This document shows, one piece after another, positions 38,201 through 48,948 of a stretch of 64,000 bases of DNA. Made by a program: the position numbers and the translations under genes. Each line of letters starts with the position of its first letter. Positions within the stretch are counted from its first letter, which is position 1. Source of the stretch: Pogonophryne albipinna. Its lineage: Eukaryota; Chordata; Actinopteri; Perciformes; Artedidraconidae. The notes under the pieces were generated by a model that saw nothing but the letters and a program-made list of their open reading frames with translations, was not told the DNA's origin and made no database searches. The stretch lies in NCBI GenBank assembly GCA_028583405.1, contig CM053246.1, forward strand, positions 5,425,620 through 5,489,619, in the 5' to 3' direction.

Positions 38201-41200
38201 ACTAGAGTCTCACATACCCAAAAGTAAATTCGAAGTGGCTCTAATATTTCTGTTTATCATAACAAAATCCTATGACAATGTGAAAACAATGTGACAGTGT
38301 AAAAGCGGTTGCTCATTGCATCTTAATAAGACTTTTATGGAGCTTTATAGTCAGTTTTAGCTCATTGTTAGCTGTTTAGCTGTACAGTAAGAAAGCTTTT
38401 TTATAAACTAGTCGTGATTGACCTGCTCAGCACGAAATGGTACACAAACTGTTAGGAACTAACTGGTGAACAAAGTGGAACATTCAGCAGATTAAGATCC
38501 GGATATATACATTGTACAAAAATATAAACGCAACACTTTAGCTTTTGCTCCCATTTTTCATGAGCTGAAATCAAAGATCTAAGTCTTTTTCTATGAACAC
38601 AACATTTTTCTTGTTTAATACTTTCTGTACTTCTAAAATAAAGACATTGGAGGATCTGAGTGATTTGTAGGGTTATACAATGAAAGGCAGTCACTGATGT
38701 ACAGTATGTCAGGGACAGCTTATGTAAAGCCTCGTAAATCTTTAAAAGTGCTTTAAAATAAATTCTGAAACACAGCATGTTTGGGATGCTCTGGATCGGC
38801 GTATACAACAGCGTATTCAACTTCCTGCCAATATCCAGCAACTTGGCACAGCCATTGAAGAGGAGTGGACCAACATTCCACAGGCCACAATCAACAACCT
38901 GATCAATTATTGTGACCAGGCACACCTGTGCACTAATCATGCTGTCTAATCAGAATCTGGATATGCCACACCTGTGAGGTGGATGGATTATCTCAGCAAA
39001 GGGGACGTTTTTTCAAATTTGTGAATTTCAAGTCTTGAATTTTCAACCTTTTTTAATATCTTTACATGCCAAAAGCGGCATTTGGAGGTTAGGGTTGTAA
39101 ATAACAACAAAGATTTTAAGGTAGCATCTGCGAGGCTGCTTTAAGCTTAATGCTGCAAGTATGCATTCAGATATGCCCACAATGACATTGCTAACACATA
39201 ATAATAATGTTCCTCATGTTCACCATATTAGCTTAACATATTAGTTACAATTCAGGACGGAAGTGAATGTTCTGTACCAAATCTCAAGTCAAACTAAACA
39301 AAGGATGTCCAGACATTTCACTTAAAAAAATGTGTTGTGTTGAGTTGTTGCTGTTACCTTTTCTAATTTTCCTCATGGCACAGGGGATCCTTCTGCGTAT
39401 CCGTGGCTGATGGTCGTGCAGTGCCACCTGCTCTGGTGAAACCATGTGTCGAGCGTTATAGCTCAAGCCGACTCGGTGCAGGTGCCCTCGCACGTGATTG
39501 GACAGGCCCACCCCGGACTCAAACATGGCGGGGCAGTACGGACAGGGCTTGTGTTCCACCCCCGGTGAGGGCAAAACATCAACGCTGTCACTTACAGACA
39601 TGCAAGGCGACTCTGGGGAATCATCACACACTGTGCTTTCAATGTGCTCCTCTTTGATTACCAGCTGCTCTATGTCACTACAGTCCTCATCTCCATCCTC
39701 TTCATTCTTGTACACATGCAGGCTTTGGTCTTTGGCTGAGAACCTCTGCCTCTTTGTGAAATACCTCCGAGCATACGGGTTCCTCACATTCTGGCTTTCC
39801 AAGAAGCTGCCTGTAGCTGCACTGCTGTCATCACTGGAGTTCTCCCTGCCCTCGCAGCCTTTCTCGAACTCCTCATCTGCTGCACACCGTTTCTTGAGCC
39901 TCTGGCAAAGCTTTGCCGATATATTACCGTTCATGTTGTCAATAGTGCTATGCAAGGGTGTTGACATTTTTCTTATTGACAGAGAATTTTGGTTTGCTCG
40001 CGGTTGTAAACTCACGTTTTTGGGGTGGTTCTCGCCATCCTGACAGAACATCTGGTCTAATTTAAGATTTCTGGCTGATGGTAAAAAATCAGCGGTCGCA
40101 GGACGGTTTGCCTGCTTTGAGCTGCCAAAAGCCTCGCAGTCATTGTTTTCAGAGTCTTTTTTCACATAGGTGAGATCAGTTGCCACATCTACATTTTGCT
40201 GTAGGAGTAGTTTTCCATGCCTGTCGACCCTCCACAAAGACGGCAAAAGCATGTTTTTAGAGCAGCACTGAAACTGAGGAGGATTTACAGTTTTGTCGCT
40301 AGACTTTTGAATGTAAATGCCCTCTGTTGTACTGGAGCGGTTGGGAAAATGGGCCGTTTCTCCGAGAGTCAAGAGATTTGGTTTAGACATGGCGATTTTG
40401 GGCTTGTTTGCAACCTTTTTATAATCGCCATAGTTTGAACGCAGGTGCTTCAGCTCGGAACATCTTTCAATTATTACTTTGTTTCTGCTTGTGAAAAAAC
40501 TCATTCTACGCTGAACATGGTCCACTTCCTGTGCATCATCATTATGAGTCATTTTCCTGTACTTAGGCTGGTGTGTGTCGAGGTGTGCGACATGTATGTG
40601 TGCTTCAAGTGCCTGCTTTGTCAGAGTAATGTAGTCACACTCCTCACAGAAGTAGTAGTGCTTCAGATTATCATGCGTTCTGGCATGCTGGACAGAGATC
40701 TTAGGGCAATTACAGCCGAACACACACCGAGGGCACTGCACTTTGGTGCCCCGGTCTGCGGATTCGGTGTTTTTGAGACCTTTGATTTCCTTCATACGTT
40801 TTTCCAGTCTGTCTTGGTGAATAATGATGTGCCTCATGAGGGAGTTGCTATCACAGAACAAACGCCCACATTCCTTGCATATAAAGGGCTGAGAGACACC
40901 CTCACTCTTCACCTGATTATGCTTGCCTAAATGATACATCATATGTCTATGGAAATGTCTTTTTTCCTTGAAATTAACATTGCATAGCGTGCATGAAAAG
41001 AAAAGTGTCTCTTGTTCCACTTGTTCTTTCTTCAGCTGTTCCACTTTTGAACTGAAATTGTCTTCATCTTCAGGGTCATTTCCCTCATTACAGCCTTCCT
41101 GCGCTGTGCTATAAATATGGCGTTTGGAGTCTGAAGCTGTGCTTGTAGAACTGCCTCTGAGTGGCACGCTGTAATATCTAATATCAGATTGAGTACACGA

Positions 41201-42052
41201 AGAATCGTCTTTGTTGGCAGTGTCAACATTTCCCAAATCATTGCCACTGGTGAAACAGCAGCGTCTGTATGTGTGATTTAAGCTGTTGTTAACCTTTTCC
41301 AGACAGCCTGACATGCTTTTTACATGTGTATTGTGCTTGCTGTCCCTCTGGTGCATCACTTTGGTCTCCAGCCTTCTGTCATTGTGTGAGAAGCACTCTC
41401 TCTCTGAATCCCATCTGATTACTTTAGTGTCGTCATAATCATCCAAGGAGCTTTCTGACCATTCTACGTCCCGTCGAGATCTTGTTTTCATTGTCTGTTT
41501 TGTCAAAGGTTGGCTAATGTGCATTTCCTCGCCGCTGTCTGCACCTGACAGTGTGGAACAGGCCAGTTTGGACTCATTCTCCTCCGAGTGAGACGATGGC
41601 GTGTTGACACCTGGCTGTGTGGCCGGGGTTTTTTCGACGGGCCCCGCTGTGTTCTTCCAAGCGTCTGATTGAAGCTCACTAGGTGGTGGTAACACCTCGG
41701 GGCTCGTGTCCTTCTCCGCTTGCCACGCGGTATCCAGGACATTGTTGGATAAAATAGTGCCTTTGTTCAGGACACAGTGTACCTCTGAGGTGGGGTGTGA
41801 ACCAGGTCCATTAACAAGTGCTCCTGAAGGCAATGAATTGCCTGCATGGGGAACAGCAGGGACACTGCTGTATACAAATGGATTCGGCTGGGTTCCATTT
41901 AAAGGGTTTTCGTGTTCATCTGAGGACAGACCTGCAGCATTGTTCTTCAGGGACAATGTGTGACACTGTAATGGCTCCAGAGTACGACCTGGACTGTCAC
42001 ACACCGACTCCACATCTTCGTCCTCTTGTGCATTTGGATTCAGATCTGACAT
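32091..42052 (-). CDS. znf644: znf644, C2H2 zinc-finger protein, five coding exons, 1202 aa
   Basis: Joining exons 42052-39358, 38117-37578, 33845-33732, 33466-33376 and 32259-32091 gives an open frame of 1203 codons including the stop. Every junction is GT-AG and the phases agree. Seven C2H2 fingers are visible: C354/C357/H370/H374, C392/C395/H408/H412, C440/C443/H456/H460, C469/C472/H485/H490, C837/C840/H853/H857, C910/C913/H926/H930 and C1146/C1149/H1166/H1170. The paired late fingers with the [10 protein letters not shown] core, and the last finger with QEDW-I-HLQRH, are characteristic of ZNF644 and its relative WIZ. The long acidic, serine-rich N-terminal half and the finger order favour ZNF644 (human protein about 1327 aa). 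Family knowledge: a nuclear protein associated with the G9a/GLP H3K9 methyltransferase complex. Teleosts may keep a and b copies; which one this is cannot be decided. An additional upstream exon (5' UTR or a few codons) is expected, because a splice acceptor lies just before the ATG. The promoter was not found. Confidence 0.93.
32540..33110. repeat. probable old DNA-transposon relic in znf644 intron 4
   Basis: Phrases such as GTAGTACACTGTGTACACTATCTAC, split around 32737, and GTGTGAACGCACTCAGAACAG resemble a common fish DNA repeat. Termini are not defined. The 139-codon frame 32891-33310 on the plus strand lies in this relic and the intron and is not treated as a gene. Confidence 0.35.
33376..33466 (-). 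CDS. znf644: znf644 exon 4 of the coding set
   Basis: 91 bases, phase 1 in and phase 2 out. The acceptor is TTGTTAG and the donor GTACAG. It encodes a lysine/proline-rich stretch ([12 protein letters not shown]) and then the first cysteine of the last finger (C1146). The lysine run followed by a short segment and a cysteine matches the corresponding part of human ZNF644. Confidence 0.88.
33732..33845 (-). CDS. znf644: znf644 exon 3 of the coding set (short)
   Basis: 114 bases between a CTTTCAG acceptor and a GTACAT donor, phase 1 in and 1 out, encoding about 38 residues with a basic core (GYAHRKRF). It was recognised because the frame left open by the 38117-37578 exon continues through it into the 33466-33376 exon. 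Its sequence is weakly similar to the human protein. The call rests on phase, splice sites and position. Confidence 0.8.
35194..36333. mobile_element. TTAA-flanked DNA element in znf644 intron 2
   Basis: Ends AGGTGGGGTAGGTAAGTTT and its inverted partner, continuing through GAGAAACCGGCTCGAG (about 35 bp, few mismatches), are flanked by TTAA (35190-35193 and 36334-36337). A TTAA duplication and AGG ends fit Kolobok or piggyBac-like superfamilies. 1140 bp, no transposase. A second element is nested inside. Confidence 0.82.
35670..36103. mobile_element. nested TIR element with 6-bp duplication
   Basis: Inverted arms begin TATGGGGGTTATTCCC and run about 65 bp inward to an AGCATACTTTAT block (35700-35735 against 36044-36080). 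CACACC flanks both sides (35664-35669 and 36104-36109). 434 bp, non-coding. Confidence 0.82.
36401..36600 (+). repeat. dispersed repeat, copy 2 (CCAAT-rich)
   Basis: Direct match to 17658-17850. The sequence just upstream (AAAGGGGCCC at 36341-36350) may be the terminus of the parent element. Lies in znf644 intron 2. Confidence 0.8.
36612..37229. mobile_element. TIR element with GGTAATTACCGG motif, intron 2
   Basis: Left end CAGGGCTTCCGTTAGCCGG pairs with the right end (reverse complement CAGAGTTTCCGTTAGCAGG), and both continue into GTAATTACCGG. No clear 8-bp duplication. The CCGGT-rich sequence continues past the right end to about 37320, so the boundary may be composite. hAT-like by its CAG ends. 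Confidence 0.65.
37578..38117 (-). CDS. znf644: znf644 exon 2 of the coding set
   Basis: 540 bases, phase 1 in and phase 1 out. The acceptor (CTTGCAG) ends at 38118 and the donor (GTAAAG) is at 37577. It encodes finger 6 (C910, C913, H926, H930) directly after the junction, then a [13 protein letters not shown] helix-like motif, a proline run, and a stretch ending near WVH. Upstream of the acceptor the open frame runs on to 38136 only by chance. Confidence 0.93.
38510..39005 (+). mobile_element. internally deleted Tc1-type relic in znf644 intron 1
   Basis: The left part carries the TIR phrase AAAAATATAAACGCAACAC. The right part (38776-38905) encodes the C-terminal end of a Tc1-like transposase ([12 protein letters not shown] ... 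[16 protein letters not shown]), followed by the subterminal ATGCCACACCTGTGAGGTGG. Most of the transposase is deleted. Confidence 0.8.
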
Positions 42053-42066
42053 AGTGGCAATACTTT
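39358..42066 (-). CDS. znf644: znf644 exon with start codon (large first coding exon)
   Basis: The acceptor (TTTCAG) ends at 42067, so the exon starts at 42066 with a 14-base leader before the ATG at 42052. The leader is open in frame, so a more upstream coding start is possible. The exon encodes residues 1-898 plus one base. It carries an acidic/Ser-rich N terminus, fingers 1-4 (residues about 352-490), a lysine-rich linker and finger 5 (836-857), followed by a basic segment ending RKIRK. The donor is GGTAAC at 39357. Reading past the donor adds 24 unrelated residues before a stop, which is why the open frame looks longer (to 39284). Confidence 0.93.
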
Positions 42067-43017
42067 CTGAAATATAAAAGAAAATTATTAAATGAACTCT
42101 TTATTTCTAATCATTACAAGCAAGCTCAGTAAAGCAAACACCGTCTTATGATAAAAAATAATATTATTCTTCATTGGTAGAGCTCCTTGCATGTAAGAAA
42201 TGCAACACAATGTGGTTTACAACAAGGGAACAATGGACATAAAAAAATACATAAAAACAGGGATAGAATGCCAGGTTAAAGGAAAACACAATGGGAATAA
42301 AACCAACTTGATAATAATAGTGAAAATAAAGTTAAGATGAAATAGAATACTTAGACTGAACAACATAAACCTACTGAATAATAATAATACATATAAATAA
42401 AAAGTTAAATACATAACAAATCTGTACCCAGCATGCACATCAATACACACGGCAGCAACACTAAAGTTCTACCAGCATAATATTCATTTTATTTTGGTAT
42501 TCAACCATCCGAAGATAGTTTGAAGAAAAAACAAAGCACATACAAATTACAAAACTAAACACTGTTGCACAACACATAAAGTAGTTCACTTTTCTCATGC
42601 ATGCTGATCATTTGGCTCAGTTAAAAAAGTATTTTCCTCCATAAAATGAGAGTGGTTTTATTCCGTGCTGCATTATGATTTTCCAACACCCTCTTTCGCC
42701 ACTTCTATTCACAACAAACCCCGCTGTTAGCCCTGAATACCCTGGCGAGGATGCTTAATTATGTGAGGGTTCCTCTGGGACGCAACCTTCCTGCGTCTCC
42801 ACCTCGAGTTCTCAGTCGTCTGCTAAAATTGACCAATTTCCATGGGAACAAAGTACACCTCCGATGAGATCATATTGCGTCTTATCACTCTGTGATGGTG
42901 CCAACACGGAGCCCAGCATGAGACTGTTGTTACTTGAATCCTGACAAATTGGCAGGCACACAATCTGTTTAAAACACAAACAAAGACCCGCACAAAGAAG
43001 ACATATGCCTTCGCAAT
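42067..43017. other. sequence upstream of the znf644 start exon
   Basis: Begins with the splice acceptor of the start exon, then AT-rich intron-like DNA. 42640-42960 is GC-balanced with CCAAT/ATTGG and TTAATTATG motifs and may be regulatory or hold a non-coding exon. No promoter hallmarks can be fixed. Confidence 0.4.
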
Positions 43018-43604
43018 CAGGGTTGGGAGGGTTACTTTAAATATGTAATCTGTTACAATAACTAGTTACATGTAATCAGTGACCTAATCGTATCAAAATA
43101 TAAATGTTATGTAACCTGATTACTTCCTGTTACTTTTGATTATAAATAACAATAAGATGATTATTACGTTAAGTGTGTGTAACAATGTAACCTTAGAAAA
43201 GAAGAAACCAAGATATTTCATATCAAACATGTAGTAACAGTAATAGTTTAAAAAAAAATGCTGTTTAAGCTTAATACATGAATCAAAAGCAGGTTGCATT
43301 TTTTGTTTAATAAATCAGGTGTTCACCCACTGCATTAAGATATACATGTATTTAAAATAAAGAAGAATTAAAGTAGCCTAAATACAAGCCATAAAGAAAA
43401 TGTATTCAGCACGTCTACCTGTAATATATATCAACCTTTATTTCAAAAAGTGCTGTATACTTTAATCGTGCTAGTAATATCAATTTTTTATGTATCAGTA
43501 ATCTGATTACTTATTTCTATGTTATTCTAATCAAATACAGTTACCTTTTTTTATATCCTGATTACATAAACTCATTACATGTAAACCGTATTTCCCCAAC
43601 CCTG
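43018..43604. mobile_element. TIR element with CAGGGTTGGG ends
   Basis: CAGGGTTGGGAGGGTTAC and the inverted end CCCCAACCCTG bracket repeated TAATCTGATTAC/GTTACATGTAATC phrases, a texture known from an abundant fish MITE. A target duplication is not evident. Confidence 0.75.
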
Positions 43605-44302
43605 TTTCTTCCCTAATTATACTATGAACTATTCAATTGGTTATTAAATAGGATCATATTAAGGATTAAATTAAACATGTGTATGCTACATCTTATAACA
43701 GATTACACCCTGCAGTCCAGAGCTGATTTATTTCTAAACGTATGCTCTGTGGATTTGACATCCAGGGTGGCTCTCTCTACAGGAAGCTGTGTTGCTAACG
43801 AAGTGATAAATTCAGTGTTAATGAGTGGCTTCACTGTTACCACCTCAGAGGTAAAACCTTCCGAGCTCCATATTCTCCCCATCTGTTGTGGTGTAAGAGG
43901 TTGGAGGGGAGAACAGACGCTCTCCATTTAAAACCGACTTCACTGTTAACCCCAAACGGCAGGGTGGCAAAACCATCAACATATCTTGGTTGGAATTGTG
44001 TAAGCCTCATTAGCAGCCAACACACACAACCCGCGTCTATATATAACGAACGCGGGTTCAACAGAAATGTAATTTTTATGAATCTATTTGCCTCTATTTA
44101 CTTCATTTAGTCAATGTTAAAAGGCTGACTTTGCCTTGCCTGGAGATATTTACAGGGATTATGAGCTTTAATGCTGTTAAGCTGTATGCACAGATCAATC
44201 TGCGATGAGCCGTGCTAACCTTGCCTGCTACGTTCCCCAAACACTCACCTCCTTTTCAGTTTGGTAAATTAGATTTATGGGCGCCTCATCATCATTGTGT
44301 TC
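43605..44302. other. gene-free DNA
   Basis: No feature is recognised. Confidence 0.45.
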
Positions 44303-44310
44303 TGTTAGAC

Positions 44311-45497
44311 CAGTGGTCGCCAACCAGTCGATCGCGATCGACCAGTCGATCTCGAGTGTGGTGCAGGTAGATCGCGGACCGTTAAAAAAAAAGTAACAAA
44401 AGAAAGAAAAAGAAAATAAAAATAATAATGTTTGAAAAATACGTTTTTAGATGTAAACCTATCATCCACCACCCCGTTAGCACGTGCCACTTGATTGACG
44501 TATATTTGAGACACCTCAATAATATAATACATTAACCGTGCTTTACGTGAACCTCATCCTGACACAAGAGAGGACGGCAGAACTGCAATTTCCCGTGTTC
44601 GGTGAATGCAACAGAGGCAAGTCACCAGACCAATCAGAGAGTTGCATGGAAATACACGTGTGCTTGTGTCATTCAAGCTCGGCTCTGTGTGTGTGTGGCA
44701 ATAGTGCATTAGTGTGATCGAGAGAGGGAGAGAGAGGGACCGGTGCTAGCGGGGACCGTGATGTTAGCATCTGGTTAGCTAGCTGCACTAACGGACATAA
44801 GGAGCTGTTTCCACAACAGGCTGGAGGAGAGTCCTCCCCTGTCAGACTGAGGGGCTCAGGTGAGCTAAAGGACTCTCTGAGTGTTTAGAACGGTTTTGTC
44901 ACAAATTATTCAAAAGATTATTTCCGAGGCACACCTTCATATGATCATTATAGTTATACAAACAATAAGAGAATAAATGAAAAACAGGTATGAAATACTA
45001 TATGGCAGTAAAACAAGAATACAGTTTGAAAGGGGAGTGATTTGTAAAATATCCATAAAGAAAAAGAAAATCTGTTTACAGTTGTGTTTCATATGGGTGT
45101 TGAGAGATGTATCCATAGATCTCTTCATGTTGCTCTCAAAGTGCACCAGATTGATGCTTTCAACTTCAATATTTAAAAACAAATCTTCCCGGGGGAGCAT
45201 CCCCCCGGACCCCCCTAGAGGAGATGAGGACCTAGAGGAGGTGAGGACCCCACTAGATGAGGTGAGGTCTGCCCCCCACTCATAAAAAATAGCACTTTAC
45301 CCCTGCCTATATGCTGTGAGCTGATTATGGAGCCTTCATTGTAACAGTAATTCAGATGCAATTAGCCTGTATAAAAGGCCTCAAATTGGAAGCACTGTCT
45401 GGGCCATCTTTTTCACTCAATTCTGCAATAGGTAGATCTCGCCTTTCACCTAGGCCGAGGTCGGTGATCTTGGGCTTAAAAAGGTTGGTGACCACTG
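44311..45497. mobile_element. hAT element, non-autonomous, 1187 bp
   Basis: Inverted ends CAGTGGTCGCCAACC and GGTTGGTGACCACTG, flanked by the perfect 8-bp duplication TGTTAGAC (44303-44310 and 45498-45505). Subterminal GATCGCGATCGACC phrases lie at the left. No transposase frame is present. Confidence 0.9.
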
Positions 45498-45523
45498 TGT
45501 TAGACAATAGAAAGCAAACAATC

Positions 45524-45653
45524 ATTAGTGCGAATGCAGTTTACAGCATTCCACTATAGTTCTTCAAATCTTTAATCGACTTCTTCTTATTAGTGTGAAT
45601 GCTGTTTACAGCATTCCACTATAGTTCTTCAAATCTTTAATCTTCTTCTCCTT
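45524..45653. repeat. 65-bp tandem duplication
   Basis: Two copies of a 65-bp unit (starting 45524 and 45589) share GTTTACAGCATTCCACTATAG and following bases. Similar TTTACAGCATTC and CTACAGA-ACCATTCAA phrases recur at 61395-61490, so both belong to a dispersed low-complexity family. Confidence 0.8.
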
Positions 45654-46329
45654 ATTTCAACCAATATTTTGCCGTTGAATAACTTTAGCCTACTTTCAGC
45701 TACAGAAACCATTCAAATATCAAAATGTTCAGCATTTTCCGCACATGATGGGAAACTTTTCAAAATATGTTATACTTTTTGAAATATTCAGCTTTTTAAA
45801 CTCTTTTTTTAACATGTAACTCAATGGGAGGAACCTTCAAATCCTCTTTTACCTACACCGTGTGCCAAATGCTACTCCTTCCTCATACTTTCAGCTAGAG
45901 ACTTCATTCCAACTTTAAAATGATCACAAGACCTTCAGCTATAAACTTGTACTTCAGATTTTTCATATCTTTTACACTTTGAGATATTTAACTTAGTTTG
46001 GAGCTTGGTAAAGAGGCCTTCTTCAGATTTTAACATTAGTGGGTATTGCGCATCTCATTAAGGCTACACTGATAAAATAAGTAAATAATACTATGATTAT
46101 GTGTTTAAATTATACAAGAAATTACTAATAATTTTCTTTTACTCAAAATCTCTCCTATTATTTAATGTGTTACTTGAATTTATGGAGTAATTTTGTATCT
46201 TCATTTTGATAAGTAAATTTAAATCATACCACCAAGTAAATGTTAACTAAAGTAATGTACCTGGGCAAAGCTAGTAAAATGTACCAGGGCAATTTGAGTA
46301 AAGGTGGGCGACGCCCCCGATGACGTCAG

Positions 46330-46445
46330 AGGAGTTTGCGCACGGTACAGATATTTGAAAAAAAGCAGACGGTTCCAGTAGAAGAGATGAAAGCATGAAA
46401 GCATGGACCCTCGTCTAATATGAATACTTGCGGATTTTGAATCAT
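46330..46445 (+). ncRNA. possible 5' non-coding exon of a small spliced transcript
   Basis: Downstream of a GATGACGTCAG CRE-like motif (46319-46329), this segment ends at a GTAAGTAT donor (46446). It precedes the coding exon at 47099-47227. The start is a guess. Confidence 0.35.
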
Positions 46446-47125
46446 GTAAGTATATTTTTGTACTTTATTAACTCTGTACATCCCCGTTAGCTTGTCAGCT
46501 TAATATGGATATCAAACAAATGTTAGCTAACGTCAGTGTTTCAGCTTAGCAATTTAGCTAGTTAGCGTGCTTGCTAATTTAGCCTTCTGTCATGGACGAG
46601 GCACACACAACATGTAGCCTATTACTTAGTGGTTTAGTAGTTGCTTCAAATTAGTTAACAGTTGGCGAAATTCACCGTTTTGAATAAAACATGTGGCAGT
46701 GGGGCACCGCACTAGTAGTTCAGAAGAGTTTTTTTGTTGGTGGTGTTCGCGCTACATTTTCAAATCCTGCTCGGTAGTTAACAGTGTGTCGCCAAACTGA
46801 GTTTTCATTTACTGTGGAAGTCAAGTCAGTTCACTCACTTGCATCCGACTGTGTGTGATGCACATGTGTGCTTTTATTTCCTGTGTACACTGAGACAGCT
46901 AGCAGCACCAGATTCCTAAAAGAACGGTAGGTCACATTCACTGCCATGGACACTGCTCTGTGGGCCAGTCTGTGATGCGGCCAGAGGGGTGATCCACGAA
47001 GACTACTGGGAAGTTGAACTGTTGGTGCCAACTTCTGTAGCACGTTAAATTGAAGTTAAGGTATACTCTTTGTCTCCAGTATCTTTCTGTACTTACAGTA
47101 ATGTGTGTTCGCTACAATAATCGAC

Positions 47126-47862
47126 ATGTCTGTTAAACAGCACCACGTTGAAGTTAGACGGAAGCTGTCCTCCCGCCTGATGGAGCTTCTGGAAGAGTCT
47201 GCAGAGGAGCTGATTAAAGAGAACCAGGTAAATGTTCTGCTTGATTTGTGTTAAAATGTGTCTGCTGTTCTGTTTGTACATGAATATCTCTATTCTCTAA
47301 AGGTAAGTAGGCTACATCTTGCCAGTATGTGAAAAACCTCTTCAGTCTCCAGTTTTTAAGTTAACATTTAGATAAAGTACATTGGAATCTAATTTGACTG
47401 TATAATATTTATATATATATTTTCAAACTTACTCAATTTCAATGTTTAATATTCTGATTCAAATGTGTTTTTCAGGAGAATTGATAGTTTGAGCTTGTAG
47501 ATCCCAATTATTTAATCAGGTTTAATTCCTGTTGGGAACAAGGCAAACATTTAATGAACTGAGCTTCCTTACTTATGGTCATACTTTGACCGTAACAAAT
47601 AAGAGTTAATATAAATTCCCATATCCACACTGTAGCTACTGCATATGATATAAAGCCCTTTGAACCTTTTGAAGCTTCTTTTTGAACCCATCCCCTCTGC
47701 TTAAAAAGAACATGGCTACTTAAACACTAAATTAAATAGCTAACTCAACCCAATCAGTCATTAGTAAATTCACAGAAAGGTTTACAGTATTGTATGTTAA
47801 CACTGATTTACATGTTTTGACAGAATGGAGGCAAAGATATCGTGGAAAAAGGACTATGCTGA
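47126..47862 (+). CDS. small spliced ORF, 46 codons, unknown function
   Basis: An exon at 47099-47227 (acceptor TTACAG, donor GTAAAT) begins coding at the ATG at 47126 and ends in phase 0. An exon starting at 47824 (acceptor TTTGACAG) continues twelve residues to a TGA at 47860-47862. The first exon encodes an amphipathic, charged helix-like segment (RRKLSSRLMELLEESAEEL). I do not recognise the product. It lies inside the outer CACTGA element, so it may be a captured host exon, a transposon gene or a chance transcript unit. Evidence is limited to splice signals, phase and helical character. Confidence 0.4.
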
Positions 47863-48250
47863 GTGTCGTGAAGATCCATGTCCCCCATGAAGTGCAGCAA
47901 AAGAAGACGCCACACCTCCCAACGTGTCCATCGAGGGAGAATAGTGTTGTTTTAAAAGTGTAAAACAGTTTTATTGAATAAGAATTGCATTTGATGTTAC
48001 TTAAAGGAAGGTTCCAGTCATTAGATAGTTAATCAAAACTTCAGTATTTAGTGAAACATTATGTTTAAACCATACCCTGAAGAAATCAGCGATATTCCCC
48101 GGTAAATAATGATTTTATAGCTCTTTTTTATCAAAACCTGTATATTCCGTCAGGCAGCTGCCATTTTGACCATTTTCAGTAGTCACATGATCCGAAAAAC
48201 TAGGTCGTGACGTCATCTATGCGTTCACATTGTAAACACACCACGAAAAC

Positions 48251-48298
48251 ATGGCGGAGTATTTGAGTTCGGACTCGTCAGCCGAGGAAGAAGTTTAG
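48251..48298 (+). pseudogene. 15-codon N-terminal remnant behind left promoter of the Kolobok-like element
   Basis: An ATG in an AACATGGCG context opens a short acidic frame (MAEYLSSDSSAEEEV) that stops at 48296. The inward-facing position, mirroring the THAP exon, suggests a broken second gene of the element. Confidence 0.35.
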
Positions 48299-48428
48299 AA
48301 AAATAAAGTCCAGGCGGACTTACTTTGAATTATCACTATAGGTATTCATTCCATCCAAATACAACTGTAAAAAAAATAAAAAACATACTCTGTTATCCTC
48401 TTACCCCCTGATCCCACCTGAAGCGTCT

Positions 48429-48576
48429 GCGCTGCGCTGCGCTGCGCTGCGCTGCGCTGCGCTGCGCTGCGCTGCGCTGCGCTGCGCTGCGCTGCGCTGC
48501 GCTGCGCTGCGCTGCGCTGCGCTGCGCTGCGCTGCGCTGCGCTGCGCTGCGCTGCGCTGCGCTGCGCTGCGCTGCG
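48429..48576. repeat. (GCTGC)n pentanucleotide array, about 29 units
   Basis: Uninterrupted GC-rich 5-bp units. On the minus strand every frame yields the same cyclic pentapeptide (S-A-A-Q-R), so the long open frames here (48346-48600 and 48393-48884) are a by-product of the repeat. Confidence 0.97.
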
Positions 48577-48898
48577 ACCTCCTCCTGCGTCATAACCCAC
48601 CAGGCGCGTTTCAAAACGTTGCGGAAGCGGAGCGTCGTGTGTGCAGCCTCGCAGTTGTTGTTGATTTTGGAATATTTCCTGGACATTTGTACTTCTACAA
48701 GTAAGTAGGCTACGTAGTTAAATGGTTTATGTTTGTGTCTGTTTAAATCGTGTTTATTGTTGATATTTCCTATTTTGTTGGGTTGTAGACTACAGACACA
48801 GTTAATAATAATTGTAATATTCCAGTTATAAACGACATGAATCAAAGATGTGTTGCTGTATTTTAGTGGTAAACAAATATGCATTCATCATCATAATT

Positions 48899-48902
<4 letters not shown>

Positions 48903-48944
<42 letters not shown>
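48903..48944. repeat. (TA)n microsatellite
   Basis: About 21 TA units within the Harbinger-type MITE. Confidence 0.95.

Positions 48945-48948
<4 letters not shown>

Noticed and set aside
39403..42054. Several plus-strand frames of 80-180 codons over the znf644 exon
   Set aside because: Antisense shadows of the strong minus-strand coding exon.
46330..47227. Reading the 46-47 kb exons as the znf644 promoter or first exon
   Set aside because: Their splice signals are on the plus strand, opposite to znf644. A bidirectional promoter is possible but unsupported.
48429..48576. Regular short repeats considered as a CRISPR array
   Set aside because: No spacers, a simple pentanucleotide, and the context is a eukaryotic genome.
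48346..48884. Long minus frames with SAAQR repeats as a repeat-protein gene
   Set aside because: The period-5 DNA repeat is open in all frames automatically, and nothing outside the repeat looks coding.
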